In this document: positions 24,137 to 32,474 of the stretch, in pieces
How the letters are laid out: each line of letters starts with the position of its first letter
How positions within the stretch are numbered: position 1 is the first letter of the stretch
From: an uncultured Brachybacterium sp.
GTDB taxonomy: Bacteria; Actinomycetota; Actinomycetes; Actinomycetales; Dermabacteraceae
Direction of reading: 5' to 3'
DNA: 64,000 nucleotides
NCBI RefSeq assembly: GCF_947500705.1
Contig: NZ_CANMSY010000001.1
Span: 310,001 to 374,000 of the forward strand
Made by a program: the position numbers and the translations under genes
The notes under the pieces: model-generated
Databases searched by the model: none
Told to the model about the DNA's origin: nothing
What the model saw: the letters and a program-made list of their open reading frames with translations, nothing else

Positions 24137-26065
24137 CCGGTCACAGTAGTTCGAGTCCCCCGCTGAGAGGACCGGAGGGTGGCGGCGTGGGACGCGGTGA
24201 TGTCCTGGCGAGTGATGTGGAGGCGCGCAGTGTCGAGGCGTGCCGTGTCGAAGCGTGCAGAGTCGAGGCGCGCGATGTCGCGGCGCGCGGGTCCCCGTCG
24301 ACAGTGGGGAGCATGCTGAGAGTTCGGCCCTGACCGGGTGCCCCCGAGGAGGTCCGGCCACGCTGGGCTGTCCGACGGGATGTCCGATCTCCTGTGGGAC
24401 GTCGCCCTTCGGTATCCGGCAGGTGATCGACAGTTCCGTGCCCGTGCACGGTGCGACATCGGTACTGCCGGTGACCTCACCGGCCTCGTCCTGGTCCCAG
24501 CCCTGGGCCTCTTCCTGATGCTGGCCCAGGGTGTGTTCCTGGTCCGGGCCCTGGGTCCCATCCTCATCGCTGCTCCCGGGGTTGTCGACGTGGCTGTCAT
24601 CCACTGGCGCGACCGGTCCGAGCGGCGGGGCGGTGGTGATGATCGTGGTGCCGCCGTGTCCGGTCCAGGCCACCACGTGGCCGGGGAGCTCCGGATCCTC
24701 GAGGCGCTCGACCCGGGCAGTGTCCTCTTCCCTGGCGAGGTTGCAGTACGCGCAGGCACCCTGGCCGTTGTCCAGGCTGGTGGGGCCACCGTTGCTCGCC
24801 GGCACGATGTGGTCGTGGTGGCGCAGGGGCGCGTCGCAGTACGGGGCACGGCAGGAGCCATCACGCCAGTTCAGGAAGCGTTTCAGGGCAGCAGGGAACT
24901 CGCGGGCCCGAGACTCCACAGCGACCAGCTCCCCAGTGGTGGGATGCAGGAACAGACGGCGCAGGACGACCCGCAGCTGCGGCCCGTCCGGGCCATAGCG
25001 GTCCTCGGCCGGATTCTCGGGCTCGGCGAGCGCGTTGCGCAGCTCTTCTCGCAGGGCCTCGACCGGAACCGGACCGTAGCCCTCGATGTGGGCGACGTCG
25101 CCGTGATCCGGGGAGAGCAGCCCACGGTCGGTCATCATGATCCCGAGCTCGAGGGTCACCGGCTCCATGCCGCCGTCCCGCCCGAGCAGCGTGTCGACGA
25201 AGGCGTCCGCCATCAGGGCGCCGTGGCCCTGCCGTGCACCGTCGGCCCGTCGGCGTTCTGCCTCGAGGGAGAGTCGTCTGTGGACCAGCTTCGCGTCGAG
25301 GGCGGGCAGATAGGCGCTCACCGTGGCCATGCCGTGCTCTCCCGGGGTGAAGTTCACGTGCCGGTCCTTGCGCGCCCTCTGGTGCCGGCTGGCAGCGCCA
25401 TGTGGATCGAGCTCAGCGATGGCCTCAGCGACAGCTTTCTGCCATCGCTTCACCCCGGCGCCGTCCATCCGCGGCAGCCGTTCGAAGAGGCTCGCGTCGA
25501 CCTGGCGTCGCTGCCGGTCATCGAGCGGGCCTGTCGCAGAGGCGGCGGCGTAGGCGACCGTGGCCGTGATCTTCCCGCCGGCGAGCGCCTGGAGCATGCG
25601 GGGCATCGACCCGACGAGGCGTCGCGCCGACGTCAGGGTCCTCTTCGTCGTCGACGGCGAACGCCTGGTCGCGAGAGAGAAGTCCCGTCCGGTCCTGGCA
25701 TCGGCCTGCCGGATGAGCCGATCCAGAGGTGGGAGGTAGGCGTTCTCGTGGGCAGCGTCATCGCGCGCGGCCTGCACCTGGTCACGGGTGGTCGCCTCGG
25801 CGAGTGCGACCACGGCCCGCGCTTCGAGGGCATCGAGCGAGCTGCGCGCGTCGTGGATCGTGTCGAGCAGGTTCTTAAACGCACCGCGCGGCCGCGCACC
25901 GGGCTCGAACATCTTCCTCGGAGTGGCCGCAAGCGCGGAGAGCAGGAAGTCGGTGTCCCCGATCAGCTCCGCGAGGCCCGTGGGGCCCGTCTCGCGCAGC
26001 GCAGCGAGGAGCGCCTCGGGAGCGGGATGCTCCTGCGAGGGCTCCTGGATGTTCGCTGTCGTCAT
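23840..26065 (-). CDS. DUF222/13E12-type HNH endonuclease, frame continuing into a Dabb domain
   Basis: 741 codons from ATG 26065, which has GGAGG just upstream. Residues ~1-410 are the helical DUF222 (13E12 repeat) region. The HNH nuclease follows, with CRAPYCDAPLRHHDHIVPAS, GGPTSLDNGQGACAYCN giving the zinc Cys pairs and the HH catalytic motif. After the nuclease come an acidic/Gln linker and a His/Pro/Arg-rich tail built on 15-bp repeats, and then, with no stop, a complete Dabb domain. DUF222-HNH proteins are abundant in actinobacteria, usually 400-600 residues and without Dabb, and are thought to be mobile or nuclease-related. The extra length suggests a lost stop or a true fusion. Confidence 0.75.
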   Translation of the reverse strand: MTTANIQEPSQEHPAPEALLAALRETGPTGLAELIGDTDFLLSALAATPRKMFEPGARPRGAFKNLLDTIHDARSSLDALEARAVVALAEATTRDQVQAARDDAAHENAYLPPLDRLIRQADARTGRDFSLATRRSPSTTKRTLTSARRLVGSMPRMLQALAGGKITATVAYAAASATGPLDDRQRRQVDASLFERLPRMDGAGVKRWQKAVAEAIAELDPHGAASRHQRARKDRHVNFTPGEHGMATVSAYLPALDAKLVHRRLSLEAERRRADGARQGHGALMADAFVDTLLGRDGGMEPVTLELGIMMTDRGLLSPDHGDVAHIEGYGPVPVEALREELRNALAEPENPAEDRYGPDGPQLRVVLRRLFLHPTTGELVAVESRAREFPAALKRFLNWRDGSCRAPYCDAPLRHHDHIVPASNGGPTSLDNGQGACAYCNLAREEDTARVERLEDPELPGHVVAWTGHGGTTIITTAPPLGPVAPVDDSHVDNPGSSDEDGTQGPDQEHTLGQHQEEAQGWDQDEAGEVTGSTDVAPCTGTELSITCRIPKGDVPQEIGHPVGQPSVAGPPRGHPVRAELSACSPLSTGTRAPRHRAPRLCTLRHGTPRHCAPPHHSPGHHRVPRRHPPVLSAGDSNYCDRMIRHTVSFTLVHASDSAAERDFLTRAPALLREIDGVEDFAVSRQVSPKSTYRFQFAMTFADEATFAAYDAHPDHQQFVATRWQNEVSAFEELDFIAYP
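24201..24290. repeat. Six degenerate 15-bp repeats in the HNH tail
   Basis: Units such as TGTCGAGGCGTGCCG, TGTCGAAGCGTGCAG, AGTCGAGGCGCGCGA and TGTCGCGGCGCGCGG follow in phase. On the minus strand they encode a five-residue pattern rich in Arg, His and Pro between the HNH and Dabb parts. Confidence 0.8.
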
Positions 26066-26412
26066 GCCTCCATTCTTCCCGGCCCGTCCCGGAATCGAAA
26101 CCCCGTGCGAGAAATGTGGATAACTTCCATCCCACCCCAGAAACACCACACCCTCGGACCCCGACGGCTCCCAGCCTGCATCGATGCGCGACCCATGCCT
26201 TCACGTCCGGCGGGGCCGAGAACACCGACACCGCACCAGAGCAATTGGGGATGAATATGTGGATAAGTGGCCACTGTGGAGGAACGGTCGCAATTCTCGC
26301 CACCCACCAGCCCGCCCTCTCGCCTCTCCACCCCGCAAGGCCTTGCACTGCGCGCCGCGCGGGTATCTGATGGCCTCAGACCCCACCACTCCCCCATTCG
26401 CAGGAGGATCCG
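26066..26412. promoter_or_regulatory. Divergent intergenic region with two perfect DnaA boxes
   Basis: No gene is visible here. The stretch is less GC-rich than its surroundings. TGTGGATAA, the complement of the DnaA box TTATCCACA, occurs at 26115-26123 and again at 26258-26266, in the same orientation and 143 bp apart. The first lies in GAAATGTGGATAACTTCC, 50 bp upstream of the HNH start. No dnaA, dnaN or other origin-linked gene is in the window, so this is not the chromosomal origin. Confidence 0.55.
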
Positions 26413-26826
26413 ATGGAGAAGCTAGACCGCGCACCGACAGCCACCGGCCCGGAGACCTCGTTCACCGGCGAGGTCCTGATGGACGCGATCCGCGGCCCAC
26501 GCGGTGAGTCGCGGGCCGCGATGAACCATGTGCATTTCACTCCGGGCTCCCGGACCCACTGGCACTGGCATCCGGTGGGCCAGACGCTCTACGGGACCGA
26601 CGGGATCGGGGTGGTGGTCACCCGCACCGGGGAGGTGCTCACGCTCGAGCCGGGCCGCACCATCTGGATCCCCCCGCGGGAGGAGCACTGGCACGGCGCG
26701 CTCAGCGCCTCACCGATGTCCCACATCGCGGTGCAGGAGGCCGACGAGAACGACGAGACCGTGATCTGGCTCGAGCCGGTGAGCGATGCGGAGTTCGCCC
26801 GCGCGACTAACGCCGTCGGCGCCTGA
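26413..26826 (+). CDS. Cupin-domain protein
   Basis: 137 residues, a single small beta-barrel. The metal-binding motif 1 is FTPGSRTHWHWHPVGQTLY (HxH with downstream Gln/Tyr), and motif 2 is IPPREEHWHGAL. It resembles the YhhW/QdoI-like or tellurite/carboxymuconolactone-associated single cupins that bind a divalent metal; some are hydrolases or dioxygenases, others only bind ligands. AGGAGGATCC before the ATG is a strong ribosome site. Neighbours do not suggest a pathway. Confidence 0.88.
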   Translation: MEKLDRAPTATGPETSFTGEVLMDAIRGPRGESRAAMNHVHFTPGSRTHWHWHPVGQTLYGTDGIGVVVTRTGEVLTLEPGRTIWIPPREEHWHGALSASPMSHIAVQEADENDETVIWLEPVSDAEFARATNAVGA

Positions 26827-27020
26827 TCCCTGCCGACCCCCGCGAATCTCACACCGGGAACATTTGTCGACCATCCGGTCCGTCCCGGTCGTGACCTGCA
26901 AGAACATCCCTCATGGCGCTACCGGCGAGCACCCGGAGCACCCTCTCCGGGAGGCCGTCGTCTACGTTAGTGATCCCCGCCGGAGACTCCTGCGGGCTTC
27001 ATCTACCGAAGGAGATCGCC

Positions 27021-27095
27021 ATGCGCAAGGCCGTCCTTCCCATCAGCCTCACCACCCTGCTCCTGATCATCATCATCCTGCTGCTCGTGCTCTGA
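27021..27095 (+). CDS. 24-residue hydrophobic peptide (small membrane protein)
   Basis: A short gene with a strong ribosome site (GAAGGAGATCGCC before ATG). The product has a basic start (MRKAVLP) and then about 19 hydrophobic residues ending LLLIIIILLLVL, long enough to cross the membrane once. There is no other gene in 26827-27329. A hairpin terminator follows 45 bp later, so it looks like a one-gene unit. It could be a small membrane regulator, a type I toxin-like peptide or a conserved uncharacterised mini-protein; no antisense RNA can be shown from sequence alone. Confidence 0.55.
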   Translation: MRKAVLPISLTTLLLIIIILLLVL

Positions 27096-27140
27096 TCCGC
27101 ACGTGCTCAGTCAGTCTGAGCAGAGTTTCCCCCGTGAACA

Positions 27141-27163
27141 GGGCATCGGCATCGCCGGTGCCC
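27141..27163 (+). terminator. Hairpin terminator after the 24-residue peptide gene
   Basis: GGGCATCGGC-ATC-GCCGGTGCCC forms a 10-bp stem with one wobble pair, followed by TGCTTG. Confidence 0.55.
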
Positions 27164-27329
27164 TGCTTGCTGTGCCGGGTGCCGGACCCCCGCGTCACCG
27201 CCGCAGACTCTGCGGACAGCTGCTGTCCGCTCGTCGCCGGACGATGGAGGCACGGCGGCGCGATGCCGCGTCCGCCGACCCGACCGCCATCCGAGCACCC
27301 CACGGAATGACACCTCGAGAGAGCCCCCC

Positions 27330-27791
27330 ATGAGCGCCACCGTCCAGATCACGTTCGATGCCCACGACCCGCGTGCACTCTCGCTGTTCTGGAAGGAGGT
27401 GCTCGGCTATGTGCACCCGGGTCCTCCTGGCGTCGACCTCTCCCCGAGTGCCGATCCACTGGCGGCGTGGGACGAGTTCCTGGCAGCGAGCGGCGTCCCC
27501 GAGGAGCGGCGCAACAGCGCCTCCGCCCTCGAGGACCCCGAAGGAGCCAGGCCTCGGATCTTCTTCCAGCAGGTTCCGGAGGACAAGGTCGCCAAGAATC
27601 GGCTGCATCTCGATGTGCGCACAGCGTCCGAGCTGCGCGGGGACGAGCGGATGGCCGCGCTCGAGGCCCGCAGCGCACAACTGGTCGCGCTCGGGGCCAC
27701 GCGGCTGGAGCGCCACGACCCGGAAGCGCCGACGAGCGTCGGCTTCCTCGTGATGGCCGACCCTGAGGGCAACGAGTTCTGCCTCGACTGA
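27330..27791 (+). CDS. VOC-family (glyoxalase-like) protein
   Basis: 153 residues. The fold is suggested by the paired beta-alpha-beta-beta-beta units: VQITFDAHDPRALSLFWKEVLGY opens the first, NRLHLDVR with the conserved His opens the second, and MADPEGNEFCLD closes it, where the final Glu is a usual metal ligand. It matches the Glyoxalase_6 subgroup common in actinobacteria, whose members serve as resistance or isomerase-type proteins but are mostly uncharacterised. There is no operon partner on this strand within the next 180 bp. Confidence 0.85.
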   Translation: MSATVQITFDAHDPRALSLFWKEVLGYVHPGPPGVDLSPSADPLAAWDEFLAASGVPEERRNSASALEDPEGARPRIFFQQVPEDKVAKNRLHLDVRTASELRGDERMAALEARSAQLVALGATRLERHDPEAPTSVGFLVMADPEGNEFCLD

Positions 27792-27806
27792 CCCGGCTCG
27801 ACCGAA

Positions 27807-27869
27807 CCGCCCGAGCCACCTGAGCCGCCCGAGCCACCTGAGCCGCCTGAGCCGCCTGAGCCGCCTGAG
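27807..27869. repeat. Seven 9-bp tandem repeats (CCGCCTGAG type)
   Basis: Seven in-phase copies of CC[G/A]CC[T/C]GAG start 15 bp after the VOC stop codon, with the last three identical, then a partial copy. They are intergenic, between the VOC gene and the GntR/ABC promoter. Confidence 0.9.
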
Positions 27870-27911
27870 CCGCCACCATGCCACCCGGACTGGACGCCCC
27901 CGATCCGGGTC

Positions 27912-27940
27912 TTGACCGCGCCCGGCGACCGTACTACTGT
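27912..27940 (+). promoter_or_regulatory. Candidate promoter with overlapping repeat for the GntR/ABC operon
   Basis: TTGACC, 17 bp, TACTGT resembles a sigma-70 -35/-10 pair. The -10 overlaps GTACTACTGTACTAGT, a partly palindromic element such as YtrA-type GntR repressors bind, so autorepression is plausible. The regulator starts at 27977. Confidence 0.45.
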
Positions 27941-27976
27941 ACTAGTCACCTAATACATTGAGACAGGGGGTCGCTG

Positions 27977-28375
27977 ATGCAGTTCGACAGCTCACTCCCG
28001 ATCTGGATGCAGCTGGTCACGGAATTCTCCCGACGGATCGTCGTCGGTCAGTGGCCCGCGGGAGCCAGGATTCCGGGTGTGCGGGCACTCGCCGCCGAAC
28101 TCGGCGTCAACCCGAACACGATCCAACGGGCTCTGTCCGAGCTCGAGCGCGAGGGGCTCTGCCGCTCCGAACGCACCTCCGGCCGCTTCGTCACCGAGGA
28201 CACGGACCGGATCGACCGACTGCGAGCCGACCTCGCCGAAGAGGCCGCGGACGACTTCATCCAGCACGCCCGAGGCTTCGGCATGGGGCGATCGCAGGCC
28301 CAGCAGCTCCTCACCGAGAGATGGAAGCACCATGACCACGACAGCAACGGCAGACCCCAGACCGAGGGAGCCTGA
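27977..28375 (+). CDS. GntR-family (YtrA subfamily) transcriptional regulator
   Basis: 132 residues. The N-terminal winged helix reads PIWMQLVTEFSRRIVVGQWPAGARIPGVRALAAELGVNPNTIQRAL, the classic GntR recognition segment, followed by FVTEDTDRI and a short C-terminal helical tail that lacks a ligand domain. That size and layout are typical of YtrA regulators, which sit first in an operon and repress their own ABC transporter. The next gene starts one base after the stop, consistent with that. Confidence 0.9.
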   Translation: MQFDSSLPIWMQLVTEFSRRIVVGQWPAGARIPGVRALAAELGVNPNTIQRALSELEREGLCRSERTSGRFVTEDTDRIDRLRADLAEEAADDFIQHARGFGMGRSQAQQLLTERWKHHDHDSNGRPQTEGA

Positions 28376-28376
28376 G

Positions 28377-29093
28377 ATGACCACCCCCGCGCAGAAGCGG
28401 CACCCTCTGATCTCCACCCGCGGGCTGACCAAGACCTTCGGGCAGGTCACCGCGATCGATTCGCTGGATCTCGAGCTCGACGGAGGTCGGATCGTCGGCC
28501 TGCTGGGTGAGAACGGATGCGGCAAGACCACGCTGATGAAGATCCTCGCCGGCGTGATCAGCGACTACCAGGGAGAGGCACGGATCGCCGGCCTGGTCCC
28601 GGGCCCGGCGTCGAAGGCGAAGGTCTCCTTCCTCCCCGACACGAGCTTCCTGCCCGACGGGGCTCGAGCGCGCTACTGCGTGGATCTGTACAGCGACTTC
28701 TTCGAGGACTTCGACGCCGCCAAGGCCCATGAGCTGCTGCGGTTCTTCGGGCTCGACGAGTCGATGCGCCTGAAGGCGATGTCCAAGGGCATGCGGGAGA
28801 AGGTCCAGATCGCGCTGGCGATGTCCCGCAGGGCCGAGGTGTTCCTGCTCGACGAACCGATCAGCGGCGTGGACCCCGCCGCCCGCCAGATCATCCTCGA
28901 CGGGATCCTGGGCACCCTCGAGGAGGACTCGCTGCTGCTCATCTCCACCCACCTGATCCACGATCTCGAGCCGATCCTCGACTCGGTGGTCATGATGCGG
29001 CACGGCTCCGTGGTCCTCGCCGGCGAGGCCGACGACCTCCGCGCCGCGCACAGGGCCAGCCTCGATGACATCTTCAAGGAGACGTACCGATGA
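28377..29093 (+). CDS. ABC transporter ATP-binding protein
   Basis: 238 residues from ATG 28377, preceded by GAGGGAG; an in-frame ATG at 28332 inside the GntR gene is less likely. Walker A is LLGENGCGKTTLMK, the signature-like motif is MSKGMREKVQIALAMSR, Walker B is EVFLLDEPISGVDPA, and the switch His is in LLISTHLIHDLE. It supplies ATP hydrolysis for the permease whose start overlaps its stop. YtrA-linked ABC exporters of this kind commonly respond to cell-wall-active peptides or stress. Confidence 0.92.
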   Translation: MTTPAQKRHPLISTRGLTKTFGQVTAIDSLDLELDGGRIVGLLGENGCGKTTLMKILAGVISDYQGEARIAGLVPGPASKAKVSFLPDTSFLPDGARARYCVDLYSDFFEDFDAAKAHELLRFFGLDESMRLKAMSKGMREKVQIALAMSRRAEVFLLDEPISGVDPAARQIILDGILGTLEEDSLLLISTHLIHDLEPILDSVVMMRHGSVVLAGEADDLRAAHRASLDDIFKETYR

Positions 29094-29914
29094 TCACCAC
29101 ACTCATGAAGCACGAATGGCTGCGCACGCGCGGTCTGCTCGGCACCATCGGCGCGATCGTCCTGGTGCTGGTCGCTGCAGGCACCGCGCTGACCGCCACC
29201 GGCTGGCCCGGGATCTCCCTGATCGGGATGCTGATGGTGGTGGTCCCGCTCGTCGCTCTGGTCCCCGCGGCACAGATAGCACTGACGATCCACTACTGGC
29301 AGTCCAGCTACAGCCGCACCGGGTACTTCACCCAGTCCCTCCCCGTGCGCGGGCCGACGATCTATGCGGCCAAGCTGCTGTGGGCGCTGCTGATCTCGTT
29401 CGCCGGCCTGCTGGCATCCGTCGGCCTGCTGCTGGCCGCCTGGCCCGTGCTCGCCGGGCAGCTGGGTGCCGAGCGCAACCCCTTCTCGATCATCCAGCAG
29501 ATGTGGAGCTCCGGCGCGGCGGTCGCCTCGACCCCGCTCCTGCTCGCCGGCATCGTGCTCTTCGTGGGCATGATCCTGGTCTGGCCGATCCAGTACTTCT
29601 TCGCCGCCTCGGTGGGCAGCGAGACTCCGCTGAACCGGCTCGGCCTCGGAGGTCCCGTGGTGGTCTTCCTCGGCCTCTACCTCGCCAGCCAGGTCCTGAC
29701 GTTCCTCGGGATCGCCGCCCTCCCCTGGGGGATCGGGATGACCGACGGGCAGCTCGGGGTGGTGCAATGGTCCGTGTTCGCCGAGATGGCGGCGGGGTCC
29801 GCCAGCACGAACGACATAATGCCGATCGGGTTCGTGCCGGTGATCCTGCTGGTGACCCTGGCGTGCCTCATGCGCACCGTCCACTCCTGGAGGAGCAAGG
29901 TCAGCCTCGTGTGA
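29090..29914 (+). CDS. ABC-2-type transporter permease
   Basis: 274 residues with about six to seven membrane helices (first LGTIGAIVLVLVAAGTALTAT, last FVPVILLVTLACLMRTV). It starts four bases before the end of the ATPase gene (ATGA overlap), so the two are translationally coupled. No substrate motif is visible. With the ATPase and the YtrA-type regulator it forms a three-gene unit that most likely exports or senses an envelope-active compound. Confidence 0.85.
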   Translation: MITTLMKHEWLRTRGLLGTIGAIVLVLVAAGTALTATGWPGISLIGMLMVVVPLVALVPAAQIALTIHYWQSSYSRTGYFTQSLPVRGPTIYAAKLLWALLISFAGLLASVGLLLAAWPVLAGQLGAERNPFSIIQQMWSSGAAVASTPLLLAGIVLFVGMILVWPIQYFFAASVGSETPLNRLGLGGPVVVFLGLYLASQVLTFLGIAALPWGIGMTDGQLGVVQWSVFAEMAAGSASTNDIMPIGFVPVILLVTLACLMRTVHSWRSKVSLV

Positions 29915-30009
29915 GGTCGAGGATCATGATACGGAGGGCCGCCCAGACCCGGGGGTGGCCCTCCGACTACGCTCGGGAGCACCAGCCCCGCGTCCCGAGG
30001 AGCACCACG

Positions 30010-30861
30010 ATGTACCACGGCACACCCCTGCGCGAGGCTCGCGTGCTCATCACCGGCGGCGCTCGGGGGCTCGGCCGCAGCATGGCCCTGGAGGCCGCAC
30101 GGCGCGGGGCGGCGGTGACGATCTGGGATCTCGACCTGGAGCGCAGCGAGGCCGTCGTCGCCGAGCTCACCGCCCTGGGCGCCACCGCGTCGGCCGCCCG
30201 GGTGGACGTCACCGACCGTGGGCAGGTCGCCGCCGCCGCGCTGGAGGCGGGCGCGCAGGATGTGGTGATCAACAACGCCGGCATCGTCACCGGCAAGCGG
30301 CTGCTGGAGGCGAGCGATGAGGACATCGAGCGCACGTTCGCGCTGAACACCCTCGCCCTGTTCTGGGTGACGCGCGCCTTCCTGCCCGGGATGCTCGAGC
30401 GCGATCGCGGGACCGTCGCCACCATCGCGAGCGCCGCGGGGCTGGCCTGGGTCGCCCGGCAGACGGACTACTCCGCGAGCAAGTGGGCAGCGATCGGATT
30501 CACCGAATCGCTGCGCGCAGAGCTGCGCACGGACTCCCGCGGCGTCGGCACCTTCGTGATGGCCCCCTTCTACATCGACACCGGCATGTTCGAGGGGGCA
30601 GCCACGACGTTCCCCCGTCTGCTGCCGATCCTGAAGGAGCAGGAGGTGGCACGCCGGGCGATCACGGCGATCGAGCGCGGGACCGAGCAGATCATCACCC
30701 CGTGGCTCGCCCGGCTGCTCCCCGCAGCCCGGATCCTGCCGGTGCGGCTGTTCGATCGCGGCCTGGATCTGCTGGGCATCAACCACTCGATGGACGGGTT
30801 CGTGGGGCGGAGTCCGCCCAGTGCGCAGGGTTCAGGGCGAGCAGCACGACCGGCACCATGA
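30010..30861 (+). CDS. Short-chain dehydrogenase/reductase (SDR)
   Basis: 283 residues from ATG 30010. Classical SDR signs: cofactor loop LITGGARGLGRSMALEAARRG, NNAG in DVVINNAGIVTGKR, catalytic Tyr/Lys in QTDYSASKWAAIGF, and PFYIDTGMFEG. Acidic WDLDLER after the second strand favours NAD(H). It resembles the membrane-associated DHRS/RDH-like bacterial reductases acting on lipids or retinoid-like alcohols, but the substrate is unknown. The last ~27 codons overlap the 3' end of the convergent MFS gene by 83 bp, and that Ser/Ala/Arg/Pro-rich tail may be an extension after loss of an earlier stop. Confidence 0.85.
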   Translation: MYHGTPLREARVLITGGARGLGRSMALEAARRGAAVTIWDLDLERSEAVVAELTALGATASAARVDVTDRGQVAAAALEAGAQDVVINNAGIVTGKRLLEASDEDIERTFALNTLALFWVTRAFLPGMLERDRGTVATIASAAGLAWVARQTDYSASKWAAIGFTESLRAELRTDSRGVGTFVMAPFYIDTGMFEGAATTFPRLLPILKEQEVARRAITAIERGTEQIITPWLARLLPAARILPVRLFDRGLDLLGINHSMDGFVGRSPPSAQGSGRAARPAP

Positions 30862-32158
30862 TCACGGCGGCGAGGATGCCGAGCACGGAGAAGCTGGTGG
30901 CGACCATGAGCGGGCCGGCGGCGAAGGCGACGATCGCGCCCAGCAGGTTCGACAAGGCGTCGGCCCCGCCCTGGGCGGAGGCCCGTGAGCGGTCCTGGAC
31001 CACCGTGCTGAACAGTGCGGACGCGGCGACGTTCATGAACGACCAGCCCAGGCCCAGCAGCACGAGGCAGAAAAGGACCCCACCGGTGGTCCCGGAGGCG
31101 AAGATCGCGGCGAGGAGCGACAGGGCGAACAGCAGGATGCCGAGGCCGACGGTGGCGCGGTGGCCGGCGCGGTCCACCAGGATCCCCACCACCGGGGAGA
31201 GGCCGTACATCCCGACCACGTGAAGGCTGATGGTCAGGCCGACGAGGGTGAGCGAGCCGCCCTGGTGTGCGATGTGCACCGGCGTCATCGTCATCAGCGA
31301 GACCATCACGACCTGCGAGGTCAGCAGCGCCACCAGGGCGGTGCGGGCGCGGCGGTCCGCGCGGAGCTCGGCGACCATCGCCCGGAAGCGTGCGGCGCGG
31401 CCGGCACGGACGTCGGCGAGGGGGCTGCAGCCGACGGGGACACTGCCGACGGGGGCCTTCGGGACACCGGCCACCAGGGCCTGCTCGCTCTCGAGCGCCG
31501 CCAGCCGACCGGCGAGGACCTGCAGCGGATCCGGCCGCAGCAGCACGAGCACGAGGGTGCCGGCCAGCAGAGAGGCCACTGCCGCGAGGAGGAATGCCGC
31601 GGCGTAGACAGACAGTCCGGTCATGGCGCCGAGCGCCTCCCCCGGAATTCCGAGGTTCGGGCCCAGCACGTTGCCGATCGCGCCCATCCACACCACCAGG
31701 GAGAGGGAGCGGGCGCGGGTCGAGGGGGCGGCGAGGTCGGTCGCGGCGAAGCGGGACTGCAGGCTCGCGGCGGTTCCGGCGCCGGTCATCAGGAGCCCCA
31801 GGAACAGCGGGACGACGAGCTCCCTTTGCGCCGCCGCGACCAGCAGCGCGGCGCCCGCGGCCGCGACCCACCAGCCGGTGGTCAGCGCAATGCGTCGGCC
31901 GCGGCGGGCGGCGAGGTTGCCCAACGGGATCCCGAGCAGCGCGGCGCCCAGGGTCGAGGAGGTGCGGGCAAGACCCGCCCAGGCCTCATTGTCGGCGACC
32001 TCCCCGGCCAGGAGGATTCCGATCGAGGGGGTGACGCCGAGAGCGATCGTGCCGAGGATCTGTGCGAGCACGAGCACCACCAGGGTGCGGCGCTGCTGCG
32101 GGTCATGGGGAACGGCCGCAGTCCCCCGCGATCCGTCGGCCGCCGATGCTCTCACCAT
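30779..32158 (-). CDS. MFS transporter
   Basis: 459 residues with twelve predicted membrane helices. The loop between helices 2 and 3 reads GNLAARRGRRIALTTG, the MFS signature region, and the matching second-half loop is GILVDRAGHRATVGLG. A long cytoplasmic loop (about residues 215-265) separates the halves. AGGGGAGAGC before the ATG is a good ribosome site. The family exports drugs or metabolites by proton exchange; nothing here fixes the substrate. It converges on, and overlaps, the SDR gene. Confidence 0.9.
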   Translation of the reverse strand: MVRASAADGSRGTAAVPHDPQQRRTLVVLVLAQILGTIALGVTPSIGILLAGEVADNEAWAGLARTSSTLGAALLGIPLGNLAARRGRRIALTTGWWVAAAGAALLVAAAQRELVVPLFLGLLMTGAGTAASLQSRFAATDLAAPSTRARSLSLVVWMGAIGNVLGPNLGIPGEALGAMTGLSVYAAAFLLAAVASLLAGTLVLVLLRPDPLQVLAGRLAALESEQALVAGVPKAPVGSVPVGCSPLADVRAGRAARFRAMVAELRADRRARTALVALLTSQVVMVSLMTMTPVHIAHQGGSLTLVGLTISLHVVGMYGLSPVVGILVDRAGHRATVGLGILLFALSLLAAIFASGTTGGVLFCLVLLGLGWSFMNVAASALFSTVVQDRSRASAQGGADALSNLLGAIVAFAAGPLMVATSFSVLGILAAVIMVPVVLLALNPAHWADSAPRTRPSSG

Positions 32159-32282
32159 GCTCTCCCCTGCCGAGCCCTGATCCGTGCGGCGCAGCGCCGA
32201 CGCCGTCCCGCTGGGGACACAGCTCGCATCGTAGAAGGTGCGTCCACTCCGACAGGCTGCCTACCAGCGCGCGGAGGACCGC

Positions 32283-32474
32283 TCAGGCGAGCTTCTGATG
32301 CCTGCTCACGGTCGCCCAGAACACCGGCACCTCGATCTCCTGGATCTCGCCACCCTCGGCGTGCTCTTCGAGGTCGTCGGCGATCGCGTCGACGTCGTAC
32401 CCCTGCGCCGAGGTCTGCGCGTCCCCGCTGGCGATCGTCGCGTGGATATAACTGATCAGGCTGTCGCGGTCCAT
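32283..32474 (-). CDS. Small acidic protein, unknown function
   Basis: 63 residues from ATG 32474, supported by GGAGGAGC 6 bp upstream; the frame stays open further upstream, but without a better start. Sequence: MDRDSLISYIHATIASGD at the start, GYDVDAIADDLEEHAEGG in the middle and VPVFWATVSRHQKLA at the end. It is a soluble mixed-fold mini-protein with an acidic helix. I do not recognise a characterised family, though proteins of this style are common in Micrococcales. Confidence 0.65.
   Translation of the reverse strand: MDRDSLISYIHATIASGDAQTSAQGYDVDAIADDLEEHAEGGEIQEIEVPVFWATVSRHQKLA

Noticed and set aside
26115-26266. Chromosomal replication origin suggested by two DnaA boxes
   Set aside because: No dnaA, dnaN, recF, gyrB, rpmH or parAB nearby, and only two boxes without an AT-rich unwinding stretch.
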